Assembly: GCF_050337105.1 (NCBI RefSeq)
Contig: NZ_JAKJSQ010000055.1
Coordinates: 1 to 26,532 of the forward strand
Direction of reading: 5' to 3'
DNA length: 26,532 bases
Origin: Aliivibrio_A kagoshimensis
Lineage (GTDB): Bacteria > Pseudomonadota > Gammaproteobacteria > Enterobacterales > Vibrionaceae
In this document: one piece after another, positions 1 through 6,052 of the stretch
Layout of the letters: each line of letters starts with the position of its first letter
Position numbering within the stretch: position 1 is the first letter of the stretch
Notes under the pieces: generated by a model
What the model saw: the letters and a program-made list of their open reading frames with translations, nothing else
What the model was told of the DNA's origin: nothing
The model's database searches: none
Program-made: the position numbers and the translations under genes

Positions 1-210
1 GGGTATGACTGCTATCAAAATGCCCTTGCAGAGCGTATAAATGGCATACTGAAACAGGAGTTTTTGTTGTACAAGTGCCGAGGGCTTGATGAATTAAAAT
101 TGCTCGTTGATGAGTCAATACAGATATACAATGAAATGAGACCGCATTTAAGTTTGGGAATGAAGACACCAAACGAGGTGCACAAAAAGGTCAGAGCGAA
201 AAGCTTCTGA
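1..210 (+). CDS. IS3-family transposase OrfB, C-terminal fragment (cut by window edge)
   Basis: An open frame runs from base 1 to a TGA at 208-210 and encodes 69 residues. The fragment holds the end of the DDE integrase core: NALAERINGILKQEF, with the catalytic glutamate at residue 11 of the fragment and the conserved lysine seven residues later, as expected for IS3-family OrfB. The tail (YNEMRPHLSLGMKTPNEVH) is the typical family C-terminus. No frameshift is visible in this part, so the copy could be intact; the rest, including OrfA and the first two catalytic aspartates, lies outside the window. Function known for the family: cut-and-copy transposition with a circular intermediate. Confidence 0.9.
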   Translation, partial: GYDCYQNALAERINGILKQEFLLYKCRGLDELKLLVDESIQIYNEMRPHLSLGMKTPNEVHKKVRAKSF

Positions 211-220
211 CCTTCTATTA

Positions 221-250
221 AAAACCGTCAACGTATTTTAGGACGGGACA
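221..250 (+). repeat. putative right terminal inverted repeat of the IS
   Basis: The 30 bases after the transposase stop end in GGACGGGACA, giving the CA-3' terminus expected for IS3-family ends. The matching left repeat (starting TGTCCCGTCC) should lie upstream of the window and was not seen. Confidence 0.6.
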
Positions 251-336
251 CCAAATTACAGATATAGAGTCACATGTTTAACTGACAGTGATATATTTGT
301 AGCAACGAAAAAATGTTAATCATAAGAAGGCTTATC

Positions 337-1263
337 ATGGCTAAAGACCTCTTCTACAGTCTTGACCTTAATCTACTGCGTACCTTTTTAGTGTTATCTC
401 AAGAACTAAATATGCGTAAAGCCTCTGAGCGCCTTTTTGTTAGTCAACCCGCCATAAGCCAAGCGTTACAAAAATTAAGACACCACTTCAATGATGAATT
501 GTTTGTGAAAAGTCGTCACGGATTAAATGCGACTAGTTACTGTGACGATCTGGCAGAAGGTTTATCTCCTATACTTGATGACCTATCAAACTTGCTTAAT
601 GCTAAAATTGAATTCGAACCAAAACTTCTTACTGGCACCATCAATATTGCGTTATCACCGATAGTATTGAGTTCACTTTCCGGCACCATTTTTACAAAAA
701 TTCGACGTTTAGCTCCTAATGTAGAACTTCATTTACTCAATTGGAAAGAGAGTACATTAGATGATATCGCCAAGGGGAAGATAACTTATGGTGTCAATTA
801 CGAGTGCACCAATACACCTAAAGAGTTGTTAACCAAAAAACTCATTGATACGTTGGCTAAGGTGATCGTAAGAGAGAACCACCCTATAAAGAAAAACACA
901 GTTACTGTTTATGATGTCGAGCCCTATGAAATTGCATCCTTAATTATTCCTGGATGGAACAATCAGAAAAGCCTTGCACAAGAGGTAATGACCAGCCATG
1001 GCCTGGAAGCAAACATTGGGTTTCGTTCTGAACTACCAATGGCTATTTTAGATGTGATCCAACAAAGTGATATGTATTACCCAAGCAACTCCATTTTCAA
1101 TCAAACGTTATACCCTCAGATTAGAGTGTTAGACGTTGAACTGAGTGGGGTACCGTTAACTTACTCAATTTATGGCTACTACCATTTAAAGCACAGAAAG
1201 AACCCAATGCATCAATGGTTACATGGTGTCATTCAAGAGTTACTCGATGACAGTAACTCATAA
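337..1263 (+). CDS. LysR-type transcriptional regulator
   Basis: A 308-residue protein of the usual LysR family length. Residues about 10-68 form the N-terminal winged helix-turn-helix (LDLNLLRTFLVLSQ, then ASERLFVSQPAISQALQKLR as the recognition region). Residues about 95-300 look like the periplasmic-binding-protein-like effector domain. The ATG at 337 is preferred over one at 313 because AGAAGG lies six bases before it and the HTH begins at the usual distance. Targets and effector are not readable from sequence. It lies between an IS end and an outer-membrane protein gene transcribed in the same direction 173 bases downstream, which is a candidate target by position only. LysR proteins often repress themselves and act on a neighbour, but that neighbour is usually divergent, which is not the case here. 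Confidence 0.9.
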   Translation: MAKDLFYSLDLNLLRTFLVLSQELNMRKASERLFVSQPAISQALQKLRHHFNDELFVKSRHGLNATSYCDDLAEGLSPILDDLSNLLNAKIEFEPKLLTGTINIALSPIVLSSLSGTIFTKIRRLAPNVELHLLNWKESTLDDIAKGKITYGVNYECTNTPKELLTKKLIDTLAKVIVRENHPIKKNTVTVYDVEPYEIASLIIPGWNNQKSLAQEVMTSHGLEANIGFRSELPMAILDVIQQSDMYYPSNSIFNQTLYPQIRVLDVELSGVPLTYSIYGYYHLKHRKNPMHQWLHGVIQELLDDSNS

Positions 1264-1374
1264 GCGTGACTTATTAGCAGGTGTCGAAATACTAATTAGA
1301 GGGTTCACACCTTTCATTTTACCCTACTCAAACAGGTCAAGGAGACCCTAGTGACGAAGCGATAGACTTTGTCT

Positions 1375-1403
1375 TTGCAAGGTAGCTCAATAAAAATAAT
1401 TAT
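1375..1403 (+). promoter_or_regulatory. candidate promoter of the OMP gene
   Basis: TTGCAA at 1375-1380 (4/6 to the -35 consensus) and AATTAT at 1398-1403 (4/6 to the -10 consensus) are 17 bases apart. This would place the start of transcription near 1410, about 27 bases before the ATG. The region is AT-rich, so chance matches are likely. Confidence 0.3.
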
Positions 1404-1429
1404 TTATCATGCATTTACTTATTATTGAG
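1386..1429. repeat. inverted repeat upstream of the OMP gene
   Basis: CTCAATAA (1386-1393) and TTATTGAG (1422-1429) are exact inverted copies. A 12-base perfect palindrome, AAATAATTATTT (1394-1405), lies between them. The right arm contains the GAG that is the only Shine-Dalgarno-like sequence before the ATG at 1437. It could be an operator or, if transcription starts further upstream, a stem covering the ribosome binding site. Confidence 0.55.
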
Positions 1430-1436
1430 TCCCAAA

Positions 1437-2009
1437 ATGAAAAAAAACATACTTCCTCTTGTTATCTCGATCTTCTCAATATCATCGCCGTTCTCTTTTG
1501 CACTCGCTGATGATGACTACCAAGGGCATCGCATCGGTGCTGGATTTTCCACTACCGCTGTCTATTTAGATACTCTCTTCACTAATGATTGGTACGACTA
1601 CGGTTCCGGTTTTAAAGTTGAATATGGCTACGACATCAATAGGATTTTTGGCATTAACCTCTCCTATGAAACCAATAAAGATGCTGTTTCCATCAGTAAT
1701 TTAAGTAGCTCTATGGATGGCACTACCTTCAAGATCAACTCTGATATTGGCTATGCCTTTTTACTTAATGGATGGGCAATCAAACCTTATGGCTCCGTTG
1801 GGTTAGTCAGTTATAAGGAGGAAGGAAGAGTAAGCTGTGGTAGTAACTGCTCAATCAATAGTAAATACAGTGACAATACTCTCTCCCTTGGTGCTGGAGT
1901 TAGAGCACACTTAGACTCTGGCCTATACGCTGATTTTCGTAATGATTTTTTTGTCACCGACAATGAAGATATTGCACAACTCTCACTAACACTGGGTTAT
2001 AGATTCTGA
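1437..2009 (+). CDS. small outer-membrane beta-barrel protein (OmpA-like/OMP_b-brl type)
   Basis: A 190-residue protein with a clear signal peptide: MKKN, a hydrophobic stretch of residues 5-23, and predicted signal peptidase I cleavage after ALA at residue 24, leaving about 166 residues. The mature part has alternating aromatic/polar strands (for example GAGFSTTAVYLD, YGYDINRIFGINLSYE, LSLGAGVRAHL) and ends LSLTLGYRF; a C-terminal phenylalanine is the usual outer-membrane barrel signal. The size fits an eight-stranded barrel. Two cysteines eight rows into the chain (SCGSNC) may form a disulfide in an external loop. The ATG at 1437 is chosen because it gives the correct signal peptide; an upstream TTG at 1425 would only add four residues. 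Exact role (adhesion, resistance, transport) is unknown. The gene follows a LysR gene and ends in its own terminator. Confidence 0.85.
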   Translation: MKKNILPLVISIFSISSPFSFALADDDYQGHRIGAGFSTTAVYLDTLFTNDWYDYGSGFKVEYGYDINRIFGINLSYETNKDAVSISNLSSSMDGTTFKINSDIGYAFLLNGWAIKPYGSVGLVSYKEEGRVSCGSNCSINSKYSDNTLSLGAGVRAHLDSGLYADFRNDFFVTDNEDIAQLSLTLGYRF

Positions 2010-2031
2010 TTTCTACCACTTGGTGACTCTC

Positions 2032-2063
2032 GCCCTTGATGCATTTTCTTCAAGGGCTTTTTT
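2032..2063 (+). terminator. intrinsic terminator of the OMP gene
   Basis: The stem GCCCTTGA (2032-2039) and TCAAGGGC (2050-2057) is a perfect 8-bp match with a 10-base loop, followed by six T (2058-2063). It lies 23 bases after the OMP stop codon. Confidence 0.9.
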
Positions 2064-2091
2064 CTATCGATATTGGTACTTTCATTAAACC

Positions 2092-2125
2092 AAAAAAAGG
2101 CTTAGAAGTGTGCTTCTAAGCCTTT
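2092..2125 (-). terminator. intrinsic terminator of prfC
   Basis: On the minus strand, a 13-bp stem AAAGGCTTAGAAG / CTTCTAAGCCTTT with a four-base loop (2109-2112) is followed by a T-tract (complement of A at 2092-2098). It lies 27 bases past the prfC stop and converges with the OMP terminator. Confidence 0.9.
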
Positions 2126-2151
2126 AGATTTGATTAAGAGATACTCTCGCC

Positions 2152-3732
2152 TTAGTGTTCGCGAGTCGCCCTAAACGCTACCTCAGGGAATCGATCTGAA
2201 GCCAAACTCAGGTTAACCATGGTCGGTGCGATATAGGTTAAGTTATCCCCACCATCAAGCGCTAAGTTAGTTTGATTTTTACGTTGGAACTCATCCAATT
2301 TTTTACCATCTTCGCACTCAACCCAACGAGCAGTTGCCACGTTAACACTTTCATAGATGGCTTCTACGTTATATTCTGATTTTAGACGAGCGACCACGAC
2401 ATCAAACTGAAGTACACCCACCGCGCCAACAATCAAGTCATTATTTTGTAATGGTCTAAATACTTGAACAGCGCCCTCTTCAGACAGCTGAACCAACCCT
2501 TTAAGCAACTGTTTCTGCTTAAGAGGATCACGTAATCGAATACGGCGAAATAGCTCAGGGGCAAAGTTTGGAATACCAGAGAACTTTAAGTTTTCGCCTT
2601 GAGTAAAGGTATCACCTATTTGGATGGTTCCGTGGTTATGCAAACCAATAATATCCCCCGCATACGCCGTTTCAGCTCGAGCGCGATCACCCGCCATAAA
2701 GGTCACCGCATCTGAGATACTGACCCCTTTGCCGGTACGGACATGATTCATTTTCATGCCCTGTTTGTATGTACCAGAGACAATACGCATAAAGGCGATA
2801 CGGTCACGGTGTTTTGGATCCATGTTGGCTTGAATCTTGAAAACAAACCCAGAGAATTTCTCTTCGGTCGCTTCAACTGCGCGCTCTGTTGCTTGACGTG
2901 TTTGAGGTGCAGGAGCCCACTCAGTTAAGCCGTCTAGCATATGGTCAACACCGAAGTTACCCAGTGCGGTTCCAAAATAGACAGGAGTCAACTCTCCCGC
3001 TAAGAAAAGCTCTTGATCAAACTCAGGACAAGCTCCCATCACAAGCTCTATCTCATCACGAACACTCGCTGCTAAATCGTCACCTACGGCAATATCGAGT
3101 TCAGGATTATCCAGCCCTTTGATGGTACGAACGTCTTGAATCTCATGGCCATGGCCAGATTCATATAAGATCGTTTCATCACGATGAATATGGTAAACCC
3201 CTTTGAACTCTTTACCACAACCAATTGGCCATGAAATTGGCGCGCAAGCCATTCCAAGTTCACTCTCGACTTCATCCAGCACTTCCATTGGATCACGAAC
3301 ATCTCGATCCAATTTATTCATGAAAGTAACTATAGGTGTATCACGCAGACGGGTGACTTCCATCAGTTTACGAGTACGATCTTCGACACCTTTCGCAGCA
3401 TCGATGACCATTAAGCAAGAATCAACCGCCGTAAGAGTACGATAAGTATCTTCAGAAAAATCTTCGTGTCCTGGGGTATCCAATAGGTTTACTAGACAAC
3501 CATTAAATGGAAACTGCATGACTGAAGTCGTTACAGAGATTCCACGCTCTTTCTCCATCTCCATCCAATCCGACTTAGCGTGTTGATTTGAGCCGCGGCC
3601 TTTAACCGTTCCCGCTTTTTGAATCGCGTTTCCGAACAATAACACTTTTTCGGTAATGGTTGTTTTACCCGCATCGGGGTGAGAAATGATGGCAAACGTT
3701 CTACGTTTACCCACTTCTTGTAAAAATGACAT
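2152..3732 (-). CDS. prfC: peptide chain release factor 3 (RF3)
   Basis: A 526-residue translational GTPase (E. coli RF3 is 529) that recycles RF1/RF2 from the ribosome after peptide release. All G motifs are present: P-loop SHPDAGKT at residues 17-24, switch I RGIS at 63-66, DTPGHE at 85-90 and NKLD at 139-142. Domain II follows at about 275-385 (GFVFKIQANMDPKHRDRIAF) and domain III to the C-terminus ATREH, which matches E. coli closely. The ATG at 3732 is preceded by AAGGTT at normal distance. It is the last gene of the minus-strand ubiT-yhbS-holD-rimI-prfC cluster, but a hairpin and a good promoter upstream suggest it is largely transcribed on its own. Confidence 0.98.
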   Translation of the reverse strand: MSFLQEVGKRRTFAIISHPDAGKTTITEKVLLFGNAIQKAGTVKGRGSNQHAKSDWMEMEKERGISVTTSVMQFPFNGCLVNLLDTPGHEDFSEDTYRTLTAVDSCLMVIDAAKGVEDRTRKLMEVTRLRDTPIVTFMNKLDRDVRDPMEVLDEVESELGMACAPISWPIGCGKEFKGVYHIHRDETILYESGHGHEIQDVRTIKGLDNPELDIAVGDDLAASVRDEIELVMGACPEFDQELFLAGELTPVYFGTALGNFGVDHMLDGLTEWAPAPQTRQATERAVEATEEKFSGFVFKIQANMDPKHRDRIAFMRIVSGTYKQGMKMNHVRTGKGVSISDAVTFMAGDRARAETAYAGDIIGLHNHGTIQIGDTFTQGENLKFSGIPNFAPELFRRIRLRDPLKQKQLLKGLVQLSEEGAVQVFRPLQNNDLIVGAVGVLQFDVVVARLKSEYNVEAIYESVNVATARWVECEDGKKLDEFQRKNQTNLALDGGDNLTYIAPTMVNLSLASDRFPEVAFRATREH

Positions 3733-3758
3733 AGTGATAACCTTGAGATGTAACGCTT

Positions 3759-3782
3759 AAAACGCCCTACAAATGGCGTTTT
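3759..3782 (-). terminator. terminator-like hairpin in front of prfC
   Basis: AAAACGCC (3759-3766) and GGCGTTTT (3775-3782) form an 8-bp stem with an 8-base loop; on the minus strand the 3' arm runs GGCGTTTTAA. It lies only 27 bases before the prfC start codon. It may end read-through from rimI, or act as an attenuator in the prfC leader. The T-run is short, so strength is uncertain. Confidence 0.55.
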
Positions 3783-3796
3783 AATATAAATGATGA

Positions 3797-3842
3797 TTTC
3801 TAAGCGATTAGAAAACTAATTAGTAATTCACATTAATTAGTT
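3797..3842 (-). repeat. two consecutive AT-rich hairpins in the prfC leader
   Basis: TTTCTAA (3797-3803) pairs with TTAGAAA (3808-3814) around the loop GCGA. AACTAATTA (3814-3822) pairs with TAATTAGTT (3834-3842) around an 11-base loop. Both lie between the predicted prfC promoter and the hairpin at 3759-3782. Confidence 0.55.
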
Positions 3843-3901
3843 AGATTTACATCTGAATACTCCATCAACTTAAAAAATAGCCAATTGGCTAAAGTGGCCG
3901 A

Positions 3902-3930
3902 ATTATACGCAAAATTGACCACTATCTAAA
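3902..3930 (-). promoter_or_regulatory. predicted sigma-70 promoter of prfC
   Basis: On the minus strand a perfect TATAAT (complement of 3902-3907) lies 17 bases after TTTAGA (4/6 to TTGACA). Transcription would start near 3895, about 160 bases before the prfC ATG and just past the end of rimI. A palindrome TAGCCAATTGGCTA followed by six T (3872-3891, minus strand) sits at the predicted start and could instead be a weak rimI terminator. Confidence 0.6.
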
Positions 3931-3938
3931 GATAAGAT

Positions 3939-4385
3939 TTAGAAGAATAGATAACTCATGATTAACGCATCTTCTTTGCCATTAGCCGTGGGGTAATAGT
4001 TGTGACGTCGTGTGACTTCATTAAAACCAATCGACTCATACAGCGAAAAAGCTTTTGTATTACTCTCTCTTACCTCTAGCCATGCCGATTCCGCGTTTAA
4101 CGTCTCACACTCAGTAATAAATAACTCACTCAATTGACGACCAAACCCTTTTCCTTGAAATTGCGGATCGATTGCGATAGTCAGTAGCGTCACTTCGCCA
4201 ACGATATTCTGTGAATAGAAGTAACCCACCAGCGTTTCATCCAGCAGTAAGCCACAATGGTGCCCACCACGGCTGTTCAGATTTCGAATCATAGACTCTG
4301 ACCAAGGGTGAGTATGGGCAACTTGCTCGATACGCCAGACATCATCCAGCATCGCCTCGGTAAGTTTTACTAATTTAACGTTCAT
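3939..4385 (-). CDS. rimI: ribosomal protein bS18 alanine N-acetyltransferase
   Basis: A 148-residue GNAT-fold enzyme, the same length as E. coli RimI, which acetylates the N-terminal alanine of ribosomal protein S18 from acetyl-CoA. The acetyl-CoA pyrophosphate loop is QGKGFG at residues 77-82 after the beta-4 strand LTIAID. LEVRESNTKAFSLYESIGF carries the conserved glutamate (104) and tyrosine (116) that correspond to the catalytic Glu103/Tyr115 pair known for Salmonella RimI. The ATG at 4385 (MNVKL) is chosen over an upstream one at 4424 because it matches family length and reduces the overlap with holD to 11 bases, consistent with translational coupling. holD-rimI is also the E. coli gene order. 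Confidence 0.95.
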   Translation of the reverse strand: MNVKLVKLTEAMLDDVWRIEQVAHTHPWSESMIRNLNSRGGHHCGLLLDETLVGYFYSQNIVGEVTLLTIAIDPQFQGKGFGRQLSELFITECETLNAESAWLEVRESNTKAFSLYESIGFNEVTRRHNYYPTANGKEDALIMSYLFF

Positions 4386-4773
4386 ATGCACAAATTTGCT
4401 GCCATAGGTGTCGGCGAGAGTCACTGCTCTCTCTCATTTCAGATAAAGAGATAGATGATAGCGTTCGCACTCCGGTAAGCGGCGTCACTTGAACGCCTGA
4501 AAACCAGCACCAGGTAAGCTGATGCTCTGACAGGAGTTCAAGTGCCGCTACTGGAAGAAAAACCGCCTGTTCTGGTGTTAGCTTCATACTTGCTAAGACT
4601 TTAGCAAATAACCACGCCTCATGTTGCTGCGGGTTCTTTTCTGCAATCAAAAGCAGTTTACAGCTCTCAGGGAGAGAGATCAGATTAGCGTGATAGTCAG
4701 GGAAAAGAGTCGGTTCTCGAATCTGCCATGCAGAAATGCCCATCTCATGTAAATACTGCAAATCACGTTGCAT
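4375..4773 (-). CDS. holD: DNA polymerase III psi subunit
   Basis: A 132-residue protein (E. coli HolD is 137) that links the chi subunit to the clamp loader of the replicative polymerase. Recognition rests on the N-terminal MQRDLQYLHEMGISAWQIREP, which parallels the chi-binding segment of E. coli psi, and on the C-terminal LWQQICAYER, nearly identical to E. coli LWQQICTYE. The middle is poorly conserved, as usual for this family. The ATG at 4773 is chosen because the upstream extension to 4848 has no family counterpart; AGAAGG lies ten bases before the chosen start. A TATAAT on the minus strand at 4834-4839 may give holD its own promoter. It overlaps rimI by 11 bases. Confidence 0.9.
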   Translation of the reverse strand: MQRDLQYLHEMGISAWQIREPTLFPDYHANLISLPESCKLLLIAEKNPQQHEAWLFAKVLASMKLTPEQAVFLPVAALELLSEHQLTWCWFSGVQVTPLTGVRTLSSISLSEMRESSDSRRHLWQQICAYER

Positions 4774-4834
4774 GGTGAGCTGACCTTCTGTTATCGATAA
4801 TATATTGGTGTTAATAGTAACATTTTCACGGTAA

Positions 4835-5338
4835 TTATAGTGAATCAAATTCAGCGCAATAGCTGACTAAACCACTTTTACTCTCAAGAAACTCAGGGGC
4901 GTAACTCTTAACCATAAATGCCTCTTCAGTATCTGGCCACTTGCAGTGTAAGTTATGCTTCAACGCGGCTTCGAAGCCAAAACGCTGATAATAAGCAGGA
5001 TCGCCCAACACAACGCAGACTGGGTAACCAAGCTCAGAAAGAATCGTGATCCCTTCGTCAATGAGCTGTTTTGCAATGCCTTGTTTTCTAAATCCCTCTT
5101 TCACCGAGACTGGTGCCAACCCTTGCCATCCCCAGTCTTCACCAGCGACAAGAACGGGGCTAAACAGTGCATGGGCAATCACTTCGCCTTCATCGGTACA
5201 AGCAACCACACCTAATGTTTGGTTGCCATTCTCTCTTAGGCTCATGACCAGCTCAGCTTCTGAGTGAGTGGGAAATGTGCTTTTTAATAACTGATCCACA
5301 ATTAAAATATCCGCGGGAGCTTCTGTTCTAAAAAGCAT
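4835..5338 (-). CDS. yhbS: GNAT-family N-acetyltransferase, YhbS type
   Basis: A 167-residue acetyltransferase-fold protein resembling E. coli YhbS along its length: FPTHSEAELVMSLRENG near the start, then WQGLAPVSVKEGFRKQGIAKQLIDEG with the acetyl-CoA loop RKQGIA at residues 84-89, and LGDPAYYQRFGFEAA, the family hallmark. The substrate is not known to me. The ATG at 5338 matches the YhbS start and has AAAGGA ten bases upstream; a GTG at 5362 would only add residues without family support. The first 11 bases overlap the end of ubiT, as expected for coupled translation. In E. coli the same two genes are neighbours. Confidence 0.88.
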   Translation of the reverse strand: MLFRTEAPADILIVDQLLKSTFPTHSEAELVMSLRENGNQTLGVVACTDEGEVIAHALFSPVLVAGEDWGWQGLAPVSVKEGFRKQGIAKQLIDEGITILSELGYPVCVVLGDPAYYQRFGFEAALKHNLHCKWPDTEEAFMVKSYAPEFLESKSGLVSYCAEFDSL

Positions 5339-5849
5339 GTTGTTGGGTTCCTTTCTCTTCACTCATCTGTATACCTTGTTGAATAAACGTTGCTAAATGA
5401 TTCAATGCTTTTAATACCGGAACCGGCAGTGCATCAAGATCAACACTGTCCATTAGGTTCTTCACTTCTAAACCTAATTCCGTATCGCCTTCAATTTTTA
5501 ATCTACGCTTGAAAAAGAGACTGTCAGGATCCTCTTTTCGACCTGCGATTAAGATCAAATCGTTAAGATTGCCACTAAAACTAACATCTTCAATCACCTT
5601 CATATCTGAAACAATCAGTTGCTCATTGTCATAACTGATATACCAGTGTAGGTTCAAGTCAAGTACCGATACTCTCAACCAGCGATGCTCAAGAAACTCA
5701 AAGTCTCCATCTTCCAATGCTTCTTTAAAAACCTGCTTTAATGCCTCAAATAGAGCTCTATTTTGCAGAGATGATGGGCAAAATTGGACAGCAGATCTCA
5801 AAAAAGGAGGAGCGTTGTGAACTAATTGCATTTTTAACTTGTTTATCAC
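5328..5849 (-). CDS. ubiT: ubiquinone anaerobic biosynthesis accessory factor UbiT (SCP2 domain)
   Basis: A 173-residue protein homologous to E. coli UbiT (YhbT). The SCP2-like lipid-binding domain spans roughly residues 25-150, with conserved blocks FLEHRWLRVSVLDLNLHW, AGRKEDPDSLFFKRRLKIEGDTELGLEVKNLMD. Established role of the family: a soluble ubiquinone-intermediate binding factor needed, together with UbiU and UbiV, for oxygen-independent ubiquinone synthesis. The start at 5849 aligns with the E. coli N-terminus (MLDKLRSRIVH versus MINKLKMQLVH). It is the first gene of the minus-strand cluster and is divergent from rocS-like and ubiUV, so the 203-base intergenic region at 5850-6052 should hold its promoter; an ATTATA (minus-strand TATAAT) lies at 5890-5895. 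Confidence 0.95.
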   Translation of the reverse strand: MINKLKMQLVHNAPPFLRSAVQFCPSSLQNRALFEALKQVFKEALEDGDFEFLEHRWLRVSVLDLNLHWYISYDNEQLIVSDMKVIEDVSFSGNLNDLILIAGRKEDPDSLFFKRRLKIEGDTELGLEVKNLMDSVDLDALPVPVLKALNHLATFIQQGIQMSEEKGTQQHAF

Positions 5850-5886
5850 TGTACTCTTACCAATTGATTATTCAACTTTATGGATT

Positions 5887-5900
5887 TTGATTATAATGAA
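5887..5900. promoter_or_regulatory. FNR-box-like sequence between ubiT and the rocS-like gene
   Basis: TTGAT-TATA-ATGAA matches 9 of 10 defined positions of the FNR consensus TTGAT-N4-ATCAA. It overlaps the candidate -10 element of ubiT. The region is AT-rich and the position is not the classical -41.5, so regulation is not certain. Confidence 0.4.
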
Positions 5901-5925
5901 TTGTCATAAGGGCTGCATGCTTTGT

Positions 5926-5947
5926 ATCAAAAAATGACATTTTTGAT
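5926..5947. repeat. inverted repeat, possible operator of the rocS-like gene
   Basis: ATCAAAAA (5926-5933) and TTTTTGAT (5940-5947) are exact inverted copies around a 6-base spacer. The centre is about 66 bases upstream of the predicted transcription start near 6003, a common activator distance. The binding protein is not known. Confidence 0.5.
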
Positions 5948-5967
5948 TTAACAAAAAGCGCTCAACT

Positions 5968-5996
5968 GTTACATAATCAAATTTTACTGTTATAGT
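5968..5996 (+). promoter_or_regulatory. predicted promoter of the rocS-like gene
   Basis: GTTACA (5968-5973, 4/6 to the -35) and TATAGT (5991-5996, 5/6 to the -10) are separated by 17 bases, giving a 5' leader of about 50 bases. Confidence 0.45.
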
Positions 5997-6052
5997 TATC
6001 TATAAGTCTTACGCGCACCAAATCAATGCGTTAAATTATGGTGATATATTAA

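Larger units (their letters stand above)
1..250 (+). mobile_element. right end of an IS3-family insertion sequence
   Basis: The left edge of the window lies inside an insertion sequence. It comprises the transposase C-terminus (1-210), a short non-coding tail and a terminal stretch ending in ..GGACGGGACA at 250. IS3-family elements end in CA on the right, and the reverse complement starts TGTCCCGTCC, so 221-250 is taken as the right inverted repeat. The left end and the target duplication are outside the window, so the exact boundary (250, with CCA or CCAA just after it as possible duplicated target) is inferred. Confidence 0.75.

Noticed and set aside
1277..1312. AGGTGT/ACACCT arms after the LysR gene as a terminator
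   Set aside because: Only six-base arms separated by about 22 bases; the downstream T-run is interrupted. Too weak to call.
4774..4848. Upstream extension of holD by 25 residues
   Set aside because: The extra residues have no counterpart in the psi family, and the ATG at 4773 gives a normal-length protein.
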